Shown one piece after another: positions 38,042-50,848 of a DNA stretch of 64,000 nucleotides (positions are counted from its first letter, which is position 1; each line of letters begins with the position of its first letter). Made by a program: the position numbers and the translations under genes. This stretch comes from Cyanophora paradoxa (lineage: Eukaryota > Glaucocystophyceae > Cyanophorales > Cyanophoraceae). The notes below the pieces were generated by a model. It was not told the DNA's origin, made no database searches, and saw only the letters and a list, made by a program, of their open reading frames with translations. The stretch is taken from positions 434,001 to 498,000 of the forward strand of contig QPMI01000514.1 in the NCBI GenBank assembly GCA_004431415.1, in the 5' to 3' direction.

Positions 38042-41000
38042 TTAGAAGATGGGCGATTCAAAGGCTAAGCGAGAGGATGCGATTTGAAACGAGGATCGGG
38101 GGCGGGCGGGGTGCGCGGGGTGCGCGAGGTGGAAGCGGGGGGCGTTGCGGGGCGGGGCGGGGCGCACGGCCGGGGCCTGGCCGATGGCGGCGGCGAGGGC
38201 GGCGATCATGGGCGCCTCCTCCTCCGACTGCAGCAGCAGGTTCGCCTCGTCCGTGTGCTCCCCCTGCGCCCCCCCCCCTCGCTCCCCCGCCCCCGCCACG
38301 CGGCGCGCCCGCAGCTCGAGCTACGTCCGGGGCGGCCGCGCGCCTGCTTGATGGTGCCCAGAGGCTCCCGCCGCCCGTCGGGGCAGACGCGCTCCTGCGG
38401 GGGCGTGAGGGGGGGAAGAAGAGGGGGCGGGGGACGGGGGCGGGGGGGCGGGCCTTGGCGAGGACGCCGCTGATGACGAGGTCGAGGCGGGTGGCCGGGG
38501 TCTCCTGCGAGCTCACCCGGTCCCCCGCCTTGTACATCTCTACCGTCGCTGCTCCGCCCCCGTCGGCCACGCCGGCGCACTCGCTGGGGCGGGGCGGGGC
38601 GGGGCGGGCGCACAGCACTTGGCGAGGGCCTCGATGGAGGCCGCGTCGCCCTCGCGGAAGGGGCGGAACTTGCAGATCGCCGCCGCCAGCTGCCCGCCCC
38701 GTCGGTCGGGGGCGCAGGGGGAGGAGGAAAGCAGGAAGGGGCGGATAGATGCGCGCCTGCTCGAGGGTGCGGGCGGGGCCGATCGGCTCCTCGAACTCGT
38801 CCTCCTGGGGCCCGGCGTCGGGGGCGGGGAGCGGGGCGGGGTACAAGACGGGGGCGGGCGGACGTGGGCGAGGAGGCGGGCGAAGGCGCCCCCGGCCTTG
38901 GCCAGCTCCTCGTACTTCCCTGCGACGCGTCGGGGGCGCCGGGGCGCGCCGGGCGGGGCGGCGCGGGGCGGACCGCGCTCGACGATGCGGCCCTTGTCGA
39001 GAACGATGACCTCGTCGCACTTCTCCGCCGCCGCCAGCCTGCCGCACCCGCGCGCGCGCGCGCGGTCACACCGGGTGAAAGGAAGCGAAGCGGGGGCGGG
39101 GGCGGGTGCGGGGGCGGGGGCGCGCCTGTGGGTGACCTGGATGACGGTCATGCGCTTGGAGGCCTCCTCGATCATCGCGTTGATGCGCCGCTCCGTCTCC
39201 GCGTCCAGCGCCGACGTGCACTGCCCGCCCCGCTCACATCAGGCCCGATCTGATCCCTCCTCGCATCGGATCGGATCCGATCTGATCTGACCTCGTCGAG
39301 GATGAGGATCTTGGGGTCGCTGATGAGGGCCCGCGCGATCGAGATGCGCTGCTTCTGCCCCCCCGACAGCGACTTCATGCTGCCGGCGTGCACGGGGTTG
39401 GAGGGGGGTACAGGGTTGGGCGGCGGGGGAGGCACCTGATCTGCGTGTCGTAGCCCTCGGGCAGCTCCTGGATGACGTCGTGGACCTGGAAGGACGGGGC
39501 GGAGGTTGGGGGGAGGAAAAAGGGCGGGGGCGGGGCGGGGGCGGGCGCCTGGGCGAGCTGGGCGGCGCGGACGACCTCCTCCTCGCTGGCGCCGGGCCGC
39601 CCGATTGCGATGTTCGTCCGCACGCTGTCCGCGAAGATGAACGCCGACTGCGCAAGAGGCGTCGGGTGGTACAAGAGAACGGGGGGGACGAGGGCGGGGG
39701 GTACAGCGCGGGCCGACCTGCTGGACGACCCGGACGTGGCGCTTCCAGGCCGCCCGCGGGATCTCGTGCAGCCTCAGGCCCCCGTACGCGATCTGCTCCG
39801 CCCCGCGGCGCTCGGTCGGTCGGTGCCGGCGGCGGCGGCGCCGAGAGGGAGTGGGGCGGGGCGCGCGTGGCCGCGGGTGGGGCGGTAGTTGCGCATGAGG
39901 ATGCCGAGGAGGGTGGACTTGCCGCAGCCGGAGCCGCCCACGATGCACACCGAGGTGCGCGGCCGGATCGTCAGCGAGAGGTGGTGTACCACCTGCCGGC
40001 CCCCGCCCCCGTCCCGCCCCCGCCGCCGCGCGGGAAAGCGGAATTGTATGCGGACCAGGCGGGAATCGAAGGAGCGGTACGCGAATCCCACGTCGCTGCG
40101 GGGGGTACGGGTTCGAGGCTGAATAAAGATGGAACTAGTAAAAAGCCGGCACCTGCACTCGATTGGCTGGACCTCCTCAGCAGCGCCCAGTACCCCCGGG
40201 ACCTCCGTCACCTCGGCCTGGCGGGGGCGTGGGGCGGATGGGAGGGAGAGGCGGGCCTCGGGGAAGCATCCACCCGGCCCTACCTTGGCCTCGCCCCTCG
40301 CGCCGCGCCCCTTGAGGTACCCCGTGATCGTTCTGCCGGCCACGCCGACCCCGTCAGGCCCAGAGGCGCCCAGATAGAAGCTCGAGCCACAGAGAGCAAG
40401 CACCGGGGCGGGGCGCGCTCCTCGCCCGGCCCGAGCAGCGGGTCGTTGGCCGGGCCGACGTCGACGCCCTCCCCCGCCCCCGCCCCCGCCCCCGGCGCCG
40501 CCCTCGCGCCCCGCCCCGAGTCGCCGGCCTCGACGGGCCCGTCCTTGCGGCGGCTCGCGCGCATCTGCTTCTCCTTGAAGAAGTGGTCGAGCGCCGACTG
40601 GCGCTCCACCTGGGAGGGTGAGCGGGTGAGGCGGGGGGCGGGGCGCGGGAAAGAAAGGGCGGCGCGGGGCGCGCCTGGACGATCTCCTCGTCCTCGGGGA
40701 TCATCATGAAGGCGCAGATGCGCTGCCCCCGCGCCCCCGGCGGGGTCGGGGCGAGCTCGAGCCGCGGGCGCGGGGGCGGGGGCGGGGGGGGACCTGGAGG
40801 GGGCCGGAGCCCTTGGTGATGTCGGGCACCATGTTCACGATCGTCGCCGACGCCGAGCCCACTGCGCGCCCCGTGAGCCCCGGGGGCGGCCGTCGGCCCC
40901 GCCGCCGCTCCGCCCGCCGAGCGCACGGGTGGTGACGTTGAGGTAGATGGCGGAGACTTGCCCCTTCGAGATCGAGTCCTGCGGGTGCGCGCGCAGCTCA

Positions 41001-44000
41001 GGCCGGCGACGCCTGAGCGAGCTGCGCGGGCGGGGGGCGGGGCGGGCGTTGAGGGCGAGGTATCCGAGGACGGAGAGGGTCGCCCCCTGCAGGCACTGGT
41101 TGAAGCAGATGATCGCCGTCACTGCCGCCCCGCCCGCCTCGTCGCCGCGTGCAAGGCTCGCTCGCTCGCGGCGGCGGCGGCGCCGGGCGACGGGGCGGCG
41201 GCCGGGCGGACCGTAGAGCATGGAGTGCATGCGGAGGCGGAAGTTGGCCTCCGTGCTCGCCGTCAGCGACTCCTCGAACTGCTTCACCTGCGCGGGCCCC
41301 GCCCGGCGGCGTCGGGGGCGACGAGGGCGGGCCGCGCGTGCGGTCGGGGTGAAGAGCGCACCGCCTTGTCGGCCATGCCGTAGTCCCGGATGACGGTCAC
41401 GCCCAGCACGACCTCCTGCGCGGGGTGAGGGGCGGGGGGGGGGGGGGGGGGGGGCGCGGGCCTTGACGACGGACATGACGCCCGAGAGGCTCTTCTGCTT
41501 GTCCCCCGACGCCTTCGCCACCCCCAGGTTGTGCGCCCGCTGCGACACGATGATCGCGAACTGCGCCGGCCGGCATCAGCCGCCCCGCGGCCCGTCTGCC
41601 TGCGCCGGCGCCGGGGGCTCGCGCCTGGATGACGATGACGACGGGGGCGATCTTGGGGTCGAGGGAGAACATGAGGGCGACCTGGAGGGGGGTCACGGGG
41701 GAAAGCGGTGGGAGACGGGAGCGGGGGGGCGAGGGGGCGGGCCTGGAGTGCGAAGGTGGCGGAGGCCTGGACGACGCGGAAGACGGAGGCGAGCGTCGGC
41801 TCCAGCGCGTTGATGTCTGCCGGAGGCCGCGCCCCCGCACCACGCGTCAGAGGCGGCGGCGGGCGGCGGCGCGGCGCGGGCGGCGGCGGGCGGGGCGGGG
41901 CGGGGCGGGGCGGGCACCGTTGGCGAAGTAGGAGAGGAGGGAGCCCTCGTCGGCGTCCCGCAGGTACGAGTCCGGCATCGCCAGCAGGTGCCGCATCATC
42001 GTCACCTGCCCCGCCGCCTCAGGCGCGCTCTCAGAGCCCCCCCGGCGCTGCCCCGCGCCGCTCGCCTGGAGGTCCCGCAGCGTGTTCGTGACGACGCTGC
42101 TCTGAATGTACGCTGCCGCCGGCGGTCGGAGGCGAAGGAGGGGGAGGAGGACGGGGCGGAGGAGGCGGGGTCGCTTGGACCTCGCTCCGCGCACCGTAGC
42201 AGTGGGAGCCGATGACGGAGGCGAGGCCGAAGACGGCGAGCAGGATGACGTACTTGCGCAGCTCGCCCTCCTTCTCTGCGCCCCCGGCGGTGAGCGGCGG
42301 GGGCGGGGGCGGGGGCGGGGGCGGGGGCGGGGCGCGCTCTCGAGGGCGGCGTCGACGACGCGGGCGAAGGAGAGGATGAGCAGCGCCTGCATCGCCAGCT
42401 GGCACGCCAGCCCCGCGAACGAGAGCTGCCGCCCCAGCAGGCGTCCGTCCGTAGGCCCCGCGGCCCCGAGGGGCGGAGGGGGGGTACGGCACCGCGATCT
42501 TGCCGGGGTAGGCGCCCATGAGGCGGAAGGCGTGGGAGAAGACCCACGCGATGCCGCGCGTGCGCCCGTCCACGCGGCCCTCGACCCACTGCCGCCACTC
42601 CCTGCCCCGCCCCGCCCCGCCCCGCCGCCGGCGTCGGACGCCGAGGTGGCGGAACAGGGGGGTACTCGCACCGCTCCAGCTCGGGCAGCGCGGTCCGCTT
42701 CTTGTTGGGCACCAACCGGCCCACGCTCTGCCAGTACTCCCGGTCCCTCTTCGGCTTCTGCGGGGGAGGGGGAGGAAGGATTGACGGGTACGGAATCGGT
42801 GAGGAGAGGGGTACAGCAGGGTCGGGAGCGCACTTCGACGCCCCCGATCTGGCTGTGGGCGTGCTTAAGGACCTCGAGGGGGAAGATCTTCGGGTGCCTG
42901 TGGTGGGGGTACGCGGGCGTCAGGGACAGGGGTACAGTGCGCCGGGTGGTGGGGTACGGCGCGCATGGCGGCGAGGAAGGAGACGAAGGAGGTGGTGAAC
43001 ATTCGGTAGTTGGCGCGGTTCTTCGGCGACGGCCCCGCCAGGATCGAGTGCAGCGGGCTCTGCGCCGCCTCCTGCGCCTGTACCCCCGCCTCGTGCCGCG
43101 CCGCGGGCCGCGCGCGGGGGGAGGGACGGGGGGCACCTTCTTCTGTGCCTTTGCCTGCCCCTGTTTGCTCGCGCCGTGGTGCGTGGGGTTTCGAGAGTCG
43201 CTCCCGGCGTTGACGTGTCCCAGCACCCCGCTGCTGGCCCTGCCGGCCCTGCCGGGGGACAGCGGCGGGCCCGCCCCGCCGTCCGTCGGCGCCGCCGCCC
43301 GCCCCGAGACTCCGGCGGTGACGCTCGGCGCCCGGCCGGCGCGGCTGGCGCCGGCCTCGTGCGCCTTGGGCGACGACGGCTCCCCGGCGCCCGCCTCGCC
43401 CGCGCCCCACCGCGGGAGGATCTTCCGCATCGAAGCGGCCTGCGCGCCGCCGCCTCAGCTTCCTCTCGCAGCCGCGCGCAGGGAGGGCGGGGCGCACCCC
43501 GATGCTCGCCGCCCTGTCCAGGAGGCCGCCGCCGGGGGCGCCTCGCGCCGAGGGGGCGACGCTGAGGCCGCCCCGCGGGGCCGACGGGCCCCCGGGGGCG
43601 CCCCGCGCTTCGCTCTTGATCGCCGCCGCCGTCGAGGCGTTCATCTGGAACTGGTCGACCTGCGCGCCCCGCCGCCGCCGTCGGCCCGTAAGAGGAAGAA
43701 GAGGAGGAGGGCGCAGGGGCGGTGCGGGGGCGGGGGAGGAGGAGGAGGGCGCCGCTGCAGGGGGGGCGGGCCTTGGTCATGTTGGCGGCGATGACGGAGC
43801 CGAGGAGGCCGTCGACGAGCCAGGCCCACTGCGGCGGCGGCTCGCTGCACCCCAGCACCATCGTGCTCGCCACCGCTGCCGGGCCCCCCCGCAGCCCCGC
43901 CCCGCCCCCTCAGCGCTCCGCCGGGCGGCGGGCGCCAGCGGGCGGGCGGGCGGGGCGGCACCGCGGTCCAGGAGCTCGAAGTCCCGGTCGAAGTCCAGCG

Positions 44001-44502
44001 TGAAGGAAAGGATCGAGGCCTTGCTGCCCGCCGCCTGCCGCCGCCCTCGCCGGTCGCGCGCGGCGCTCGGGGCGCGGCGCGCGGTCCCACCTCGTTGTAC
44101 GCGGCGCGGCCGCCGAGGATGCGGACCGTGAGCGGGAACGTGCACGCCGGCTGGATCTTCATGTCCGCGAGCCCCGCGCGGATCTTCGTGAACCGCTGCC
44201 CGATCTTCTCGACGACGGCGGCCGGCAGCGGTCCGTCGTCGCTGGCCAGGCTGCGGCCGCGCTCGGCACGCGCGCTAGCTCTCTGAGGCGCGCGGGCGCA
44301 CCGGAATTCCCCATCTTTCCCGAGCGCGATGTACTCCAGGCCCGCCTGCTCGCCGGCCAGCACGGTGACCTGCGCCGCAGTAGGGCGGCGTGTCACCGGC
44401 GGCAGCAAACGAGCGGCGAGCTCGAGCGGCGCCGGTGTCGGAGACCTTGATCGTGTCCGGATCGGCGGCCAGCGACGGCCCGCGGATCGAGGCCAAGGAC
44501 AT
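38042..44502 (-). CDS. ABC exporter (TMD-NBD) with cyclic-nucleotide-binding-like C-terminal domain
   Basis: A gene of about two dozen short introns. The cytosolic N-terminal part (44,500 to ~42,600) has no known domain. Membrane segments follow in separate exons, e.g. LACQLAMQALLILSFARVV, YVILLAVFGLASVIGSHCYG, AVTAIICFNQCLQGATLSVLG. The nucleotide-binding domain is complete: Walker A GGSGCGKST (~39,925), RPTRGH+IAYGG, signature LSGGQKQR (~39,360), Walker B KILILDEV, D-loop SALD, H-loop VTH+RLAAAEKCDEVIVLDKGRI. It then continues through REGDAASIEALAKC, YKAGDRVSSQETPATRLDLVISGVLAK and DGRREPLGTIKQ, resembling the beta-roll of a CNB domain, to a stop at 38,042. Junctions such as CAC|GCGCGCC..GAGCAG|ATC are fixed by the NBD consensus. 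The N-terminal 2 kb could be a separate gene. The substrate is unknown. Confidence 0.8.
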
Positions 44503-45065
44503 GGTTGCGGCGACTGCGTCTGTGCGCTGTGCTTAAACACTTCTACAATGCTATGCTCTGCAATCTTGATATAGAGAGCGGCCGGATCCAGGCCGATGGC
44601 GCCGTGCGAAGCTCCACGCGGGCGCGTCAGGGTCTAGCTTCCCTACTCCGGCTAGCGATCGAGCTTGAGCTTGCGCAGCCGCGTAGGTCCATCGCCGCCT
44701 CGCGCGCTGCGGTGGGTGACCGCGCGGCTGGGCCGGGCTGGCGTCAGAGGGGGTACAGTTACAATTCGGATTTGATCAGCCGGTCCACCTTCGAATTCAC
44801 TGCATGCACAGCTAGCGCTATTCCTCCAGCTAGGAGTCTAGGCTCCGACGCTAGCGCTCCGGATCCCTGCGGCCGGCATCGCGGCCGCGCATTCGGCCCG
44901 ACGCGCCTATAGCGCTAGCTAGGCCTCCGCCTGTTCGCTCTGCGCATGCGCGCGCGCGCAGGCATGCGCATGGCGTCGTACGCGTCGTCGTCGGAGCTGT
45001 GCGGCCACGGCCACGCGCGCGCGTGCGAGCTCGAGGCCGGTAGCTGCAGCTGTAGCTTCACTGAG
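44503..45065. other. Intergenic, palindrome-rich
   Basis: No gene supported. GCTAGC, CTAGCGCTAG and ATGCGCGCGCGC-type words are frequent. Lies upstream of the ABC gene and downstream of the F-box pseudogene. Confidence 0.35.
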
Positions 45066-46028
45066 TCATACGAAGTACGCGGAGACGAAGTACGAAGGCG
45101 GATCGGTGTGCTGGAATCGAAGACGGGGCTCTCCCACATGTACAGAGAATCCGAAGGCGCGCCGCACAGCGCGCGCAGGCGTTTGTTCGCGAGGGCAACC
45201 GGAACCAAGGTTCGCGCGGCGTCCTTTGCCAAGATCGCCAAGATCGCAACGAGAACATCGTCTGCAGCTGCGAGCGGCGAAGGTCATGATCAGCTGCAGA
45301 GCAAATTTAAAGCGCTAGCGCTCAAAGCCCATGGCCATGGCCAGGCGGCGCTCCCCCGCCCCCGGCTCCGCGCAAACCACGCGAAGGTCTAGAGATAATA
45401 TTAATCTATAACCGCATTCGCATTGCTGCGGCCGCCCGGCCGTGGGCCGGGCCCACGGCCCACGGCCCGCTGTAAGCGTACGCGTGCACGTGCGCATGCA
45501 CAAGCGTACGGCATGCGCAAGGGCGCAGCCGGCGCCCGGCCGCGCCGTGGCCATGGGCCGGCCGCGGCCGCGGGAGCTCGAGGGCGCAAACTGGCCATGG
45601 AGTAAAGAGCTCGAGGTGTGCCTGGCCATGGAGCCGATGAATGCGCATGCATATGCGGTCGGCTGCGGCCGCGCGCCCTAGGCCTAGGCCTGCATATGCA
45701 TGTGCATGCGCATATGCATATATGCATGCGCAGCAGGCCATGCAGAGGAGAGGCCGACATGCTGTGAAGAGACAAGCGCGCCGCCGCAGGGCGCGGAGAA
45801 GCGATCTACGCTGCTTCTAGAACGCGACAGCTCCCCCGCGCCGCCTCTCCGGGATCCCGCCCGGACTCGCGCTGAGTGTTCACCTGGGAGGGAGTCGAGC
45901 AGCACCGCGTCGGGCGGCGCCCCAGATGCGTGCGTCTCCGATATAAGACGAAGCAACGTCGAATTCGAAGCTGTCGGAAGCAGCCGGGAAGCTCGCTCCA
46001 GGGGTACGTGGTTGGCCTGGGGCTTCAT
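45066..46028 (-). pseudogene. Truncated inverted copy of the F-box gene at 59.5 kb
   Basis: On the minus strand the first exon (THASGAPPDAVLLDSLPG), its GTGAAC donor, most of the intron and the second exon (ILAKDAARTLVPVALANKRLRALCG) match the gene at 59,504-60,110 at DNA level, so this is a genomic duplication and not a retrocopy. The starting ATG is lost (SETHASG against MSTTHASG). Five extra bases (GATTC) after WESPVF shift the frame, and similarity ends at YFVSA, where a stop follows. The intron has gained palindromic DNA (GCATATGCATATATGCATGCGC near 45,710). Not expected to make protein. Confidence 0.75.
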
Positions 46029-46066
46029 GTCTGGCCCTCTTTAGCTACCAAGGCGCAATCCGCAAA

Positions 46067-49000
46067 ATGGAGGAGAGCGGCACGCCGCGGCTGCCGCCGC
46101 TGGCGACGCCGCGCTCAGCCGGGCTCTCCCCAGCCACCACGCCCCGCAAGCACACGGGTGCGGAGCAACAGGAAAGCGCGATCCTACGTAGAGCCGCATG
46201 CGCTGCCTCAGCGGATCGACTAATTGCCCACCGCCGGCCGAGCCCGCAACTCTAAGCGGCCCCGCTTAGCTGGAGCCTTCTGGGGCATCTCTGCCTGCCT
46301 TAGCTATGAGCAGGACTTCGCCCGCCACCTTGCAACCACCGCGCCGACATATCTTACGCAGGCACCACGCCCCCGCCCAATCTACTCCTCACGTCGACGG
46401 AATGGGGCAAAGCGGTCCGCCGCCCCCTGCTTCTTGCGCTGCCAGCCGCCCGACGCCACCCGACGACGGCGCCAGACGGACCCGCGGACGACGCACGAGC
46501 TGGCGATGCGGCTGCGGCAGTCGGAGGCGGCGCTCCTGCAGGCCAAGGCCGCGAAGACGCAGGTCGTGAACAAGATGGCGGTGCTCATGGAAATGCTCGC
46601 TTCCGCGAACGCCGACCGCGGCGCCCTGCTGCACCGCGTCGAGGAGCTCGAGGCCGGGGTTCGCTGAACGGTTCGCGCGCGCCGCCGCCGCCGCGCCGTG
46701 CTGAGGCGCCCGCCGCTCGCAGCGGTCGGACGCGGCGCATGTCGACGAGGAGACGCTGCGGCGGGTCGTGGTAGAGCGGGACCGCCTGCAGGCGCGCCCG
46801 CGCCGCCGCCCCCGCGGATTCGAGCCGAGGCGCCCCCTCTGACGTGACGAGGCGCGCGCAGGCCACCGTGGCTCTCATGGAGGGAGAGCTTAAGGCGGCG
46901 CGGCAGGCCCTGCACGACGCGCTCGGAGGTGCGCGGGGCCGGCCGGCCGCGCCGGCCGCGCCGGCCGCCCCGAACGAGCGGGCCGGGGGCTGGCGCAGGC
47001 GGGCCGGACCCGGCGGCGCTGAACGGGGAGCTGGCGGCGATGCGGGGGCGGGTGCGGGAGGCGGAGGAGCGGGCGCTGGAGGCGCAGCACCGGGCCGGCG
47101 GGGCGGAGGAGGCGCGGCGGCGCGCGGCGCTCGCCGACGCGCGCCTCGCCGAGGCCCGCGCCGAGAGCAAGGCGCCCGCCTCCCTTCCGGCCCCCTCGTG
47201 TTCCCGCGCCGAGGCTCCGCAGGCGCTGGCGGAGCGGGTCGCGGCGCTGGAGCGGCTCAACGACGCGGCGGCGCGGGCGGCGGCGGGGACGGCCTCCGGC
47301 TCGGGCCCCGGGGCCGCCCCCGCCGTGGTGGGCGAGGCGGACCAGGCGCGCCCCACGCTGCCCCCCCGCCCCGGGCCTCTCCCGAGGGCGCTCGCCTGAG
47401 GGGGTGCGGGCAGGCGCTGGCGGCGGAGCTCCTGGCGCGCTACCGGAGCATCCGCGCCTGCGCGGCGGTGCGCGCCCCCCGCCGCCCCCGCCCCTTTCTA
47501 TTTCGCCTCGCTAGCTAGCTCTCTCTCTCTTTCTCTTTAAGCTGCGGCATTCTAACTCGGCTCTAAACTAACCTGCGCCCGTTCACAGGACTCGCCGGCG
47601 TTCCGGGAGGAGATGCGGGGGCGGACGCGGCGGCCCAGCGCCTCGACGCCGCCTCGGAGGCCGCCCGCCGCGCCGCCGCCGCCGCCGCCGCCGCCCTCCA
47701 GGCCAGCCCCCCGCCCCGCCGCGCCCCACCCCGCCCCGTCTCCCCCTTGCCTCACCTGAGCCAAGGGGTCGGGGCTGCAGGCGGCGCACGCGGAGGCGGC
47801 GGGGGCGGGGCGGGAGGTCGATGGCGCCCTCTCTGCCGCTGTGCGATCAAACCCCGTCCTTTCCGCCCGTCCCGCCCCCGCCCCGGCCCGACTCTCGTCC
47901 TCTTCGTCAGGTGCGGGAGGTGGCGGGGGCGGTGGATTCGGCCGACGGGGCCCGCGCCGCCCTCACAGCCGCCTTCCGGTGCCCGCCCTTGCCCCAGCCC
48001 CGCCCCTCCCTTGGCGCCACAGCGCTTGAGCCGGACGCCGTGAACCGGACGAGTCTCCGTGCCCAGGGCCTGACGCGCCGCCGCAGGGACGTGCGGATGG
48101 GGCTGGAGGTGCTGCTGCGGGAGCGGGACGAGGCGCGGGGGCAGACGGAGAGCACGCGCACCCTCCTCGCCCGCCAGGTCCGGACCTGCCGGCCGCTGCG
48201 CATCTGCCTCCGCGTCTCGCTGGGCGGAAGCGAGAGGGGCGGGGCACGCGCGGCACGGCTAGCTTGCGCCCCCGCCGCAGCTCCGGGGCGACGCGGGCCG
48301 GGGCGCAGGTGGTCGACCTCGAGATGGAGCTCGCCCGCGTGCGCGGGGGCGCCCCGCCCGCGGCCCCGCCCCCGTCGGCGGGGGAGGGGGCGGGGGCGGG
48401 GGGCGCGGGGGCGGGGGACTACGCGGCGCGCGTAGCGGAGGTCGAGGCGGACCGGGTGAGCGAGCGCGCCGGCGGCGGCGGCGCGCCGGTCGCGAGCCGG
48501 GCTGAACGACGGGCGCAGGACGCGTGGCGGGCCCGCTTCCAGGACCTCGCCCAGCGCCTCGAATCCGTGCGGGGCCCTTTTTCCTTTCTCCCCCCCCCTC
48601 CCCCCTCCCTCCCCCTGCCGAGGCGGGCGCCGCGAGCGGCGCAGATCGAGGCGGGGGGGTCGGAGCGGACGCGGGGCGAGATCGAGAAGGACCGCCTCAT
48701 CGGCATGCTCTCCACGGTGCGGAGGGGGCGCTCGGCTGAAGAGCTTGGCGGGGTGTGAGCGTACGGGCGGGCGGTGCAGGAGCTGCGGCGGCGGGAGGAG
48801 GCGGGGGCGGTGCCGCTGGAGGCCTTCCGGTCCCTCCAGATGGTCAAGCGCGGCCTCGAGGACCACATCCGCGTGCCCGCCACGCCTCCCCGCGCGAGCC
48901 GCCCCCCGCAGCGCCTCGCTCAGCGCCTCCGCCTCAGCTGCAGGAGGACCGCGTGGCGCGGCTCGAGGTGCAGTGCGGCCAGCAGCAGCGCCGCATCGAC

Positions 49001-50848
49001 GAGCTCGAGGTGCCCCGTACCCCCCTCTCTTTCCCCCCCCCCCCCCCCCCCCCCCCCCGCTTCTTCGGCTAACCCGCAGCCCCGCCAGGCGGGCGCGGGC
49101 CGGATGCGGAAGCTCGAGGAGGAGATCGCGGACAAGAACACGTGCGCCCGTACCCCTTTCGCGCCTTTCTCTCCGACGCCGTACCCTCCCAGCGCGATCA
49201 AATCGGTCGAGCGCGAGCTCTCGGACTTCAAGCGGCGGTACGGCGACGTCGTCCAGGTCCGACTCGTGCCCCCCACCCCGCCGCCTCTCGATTGCCGCAC
49301 CCCATCGACCCCCGGGCCTTCGCGGCAGGCGCGGCAGTCGTCCGCGCAGGCACTCTTCGAGGAGGCGGTCGCCCAGGTGCGGCGCCCCCCGCCCCCTCCC
49401 GCCCAAGTGCCCCCGACCCTCCTCCCAGCGCGCCGTCTTCACCCGCGACGGCCCCGAGTTCCAGGCCATCATCGATCACGCGAAGCGCGCCCCCGTACCC
49501 CCCTTCTTGCTTTCCCGTACCCCGGACTGATCCCAGCCCCTTCCAGGCACCTCGGGATCGACCCCGTGGAGGAGCCGCACCTGCTCTGGGTCGCCGAGGT
49601 TCGTGTACCCGTGCATTCAGGGGGGTACCTGTCCGAGTCTTTCGCCGCAGGAGTCGCTGGCGGCGCCTCTGCCCGACGGATGGGTAGAGCACTCGGCGGA
49701 AGGCGGCGATATATTCTTTGTCGACGGTGCGCGGGGGTGTACCCCCTACCGCCCGCGCGCCCCCGGAGACCGTGGTGCGCAGAGGTGACGGGTACCACGA
49801 CATGGACGCACCCCTTGGACGACTACTTCCGGTTCCTGTACGCTCAGGTGAGCAGGGATACCATGATTCGGGGGCGTCCGAGGAGGGTACGGAGCCGCGC
49901 CTTCTCCTCGCAGGTCCGGGAGCGCATGCGCGCGAAGGGGCCGGTCGTCCCGGGTACCGTCACGCAACGAGCCCTCCGCCTCGTCGACGTGCGCACCGCA
50001 CCTCTCTCCCGCCTTCGCTGCGCCGGGGGTACGTTGTTTCCGACTTGGCGCGCAGGAGGCGAGGGCGCGGTCGCAGGCGAGCAGTGCGGCGGGGTTCGCG
50101 GTGAGCGCGCCCCACGAGAGCGGCCCCGAGCGGCGCCGAACCCGGTGCAGGCCCAAGTGGGACGGCCTCTCAGCAACGCGGCGCCGGCCTCCGCCGGCCC
50201 GCCCCCGGGCAGCGGCGGCAGCGGCGCCCCGGCGCCGCCGCCCGCCGACGCCGCCACGTACAAGTGCGTACCCCTCGCCGCTCGCTCGTCTCCTCCGCCT
50301 CACTTGACATCTGGTCCAGGCGGCCGCGGTCGGCGACGGCGACCAAGATCGAGGGGCCGCCGGCCGGCTTCAGCGGCCCGCTCTTCGCCCCGCGGGCAGA
50401 CCTGCAGGAGTGGCCGGCTCAGGTGACTCCGGCGGCCTGTTCGGGGGGGGCGCGCAGCCAGCCCCCTCCTCACTCGTTCCTCCGCAGACTCCCAAGCCTC
50501 TCAAGCCTTCCGCGCAGTGGAGCAAGGGTTGGGCCCCCACTCCAGTCCTGCAGGCGCGCCCGTTGCCCTGCGATCCCCGTACCCCCCGCCGATGCAGTTT
50601 TCGGCGCAGCCGGTCCTGGAGCAACCGGCGAACTACAGCCTCCAGCAGCAGCAGGCGGGTACCCCCCGGGCCGCCGTTGCGCCGCCCACGCCCAAGCTGC
50701 ACGCGGTGAGCCGGCGGCTGCTCTGCGAAGTGCTCGTGCTAGTGCTCGATACTCCCGATCCACCCTCACAGCCGTGCAGGACGAAGAGGAAGCGAGGCTG
50801 TACCCCAACGTACTGCGGAGACTTCCTTAGCTTCATAGTCATTTCCTG
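46067..50848 (+). CDS. Coiled-coil protein with CEP164-type WW domain
   Basis: Starts MEESGTPRLPPLATPRSAG. A long series of short exons encodes coiled coil (e.g. ELAMRLRQSEAALLQAKAA, ERVAALERLNDAAARA, MGLEVLLRERDEARGQ, QEDRVARLEVQCGQQQRRI). Then comes HLGIDPVEEPHLLWVAE+ESLAAPLPDGW, IFFVDE+VTGTTTWTHPLDDYFRFLYAQ (49,548-49,850), the same layout as the WW domain of CEP164, a distal-appendage protein needed for cilium formation. Both WW tryptophans and the final Pro are present. The C-terminus is Pro/Gly/Gln-rich. In human CEP164 the WW domain is N-terminal; here it follows the coiled coil. Introns are C-rich, one with a ~22-nt C run (49,037-49,058), another with CT repeats (47,518). The exact number of exons is uncertain, and two adjacent genes cannot be excluded. 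Confidence 0.7.
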
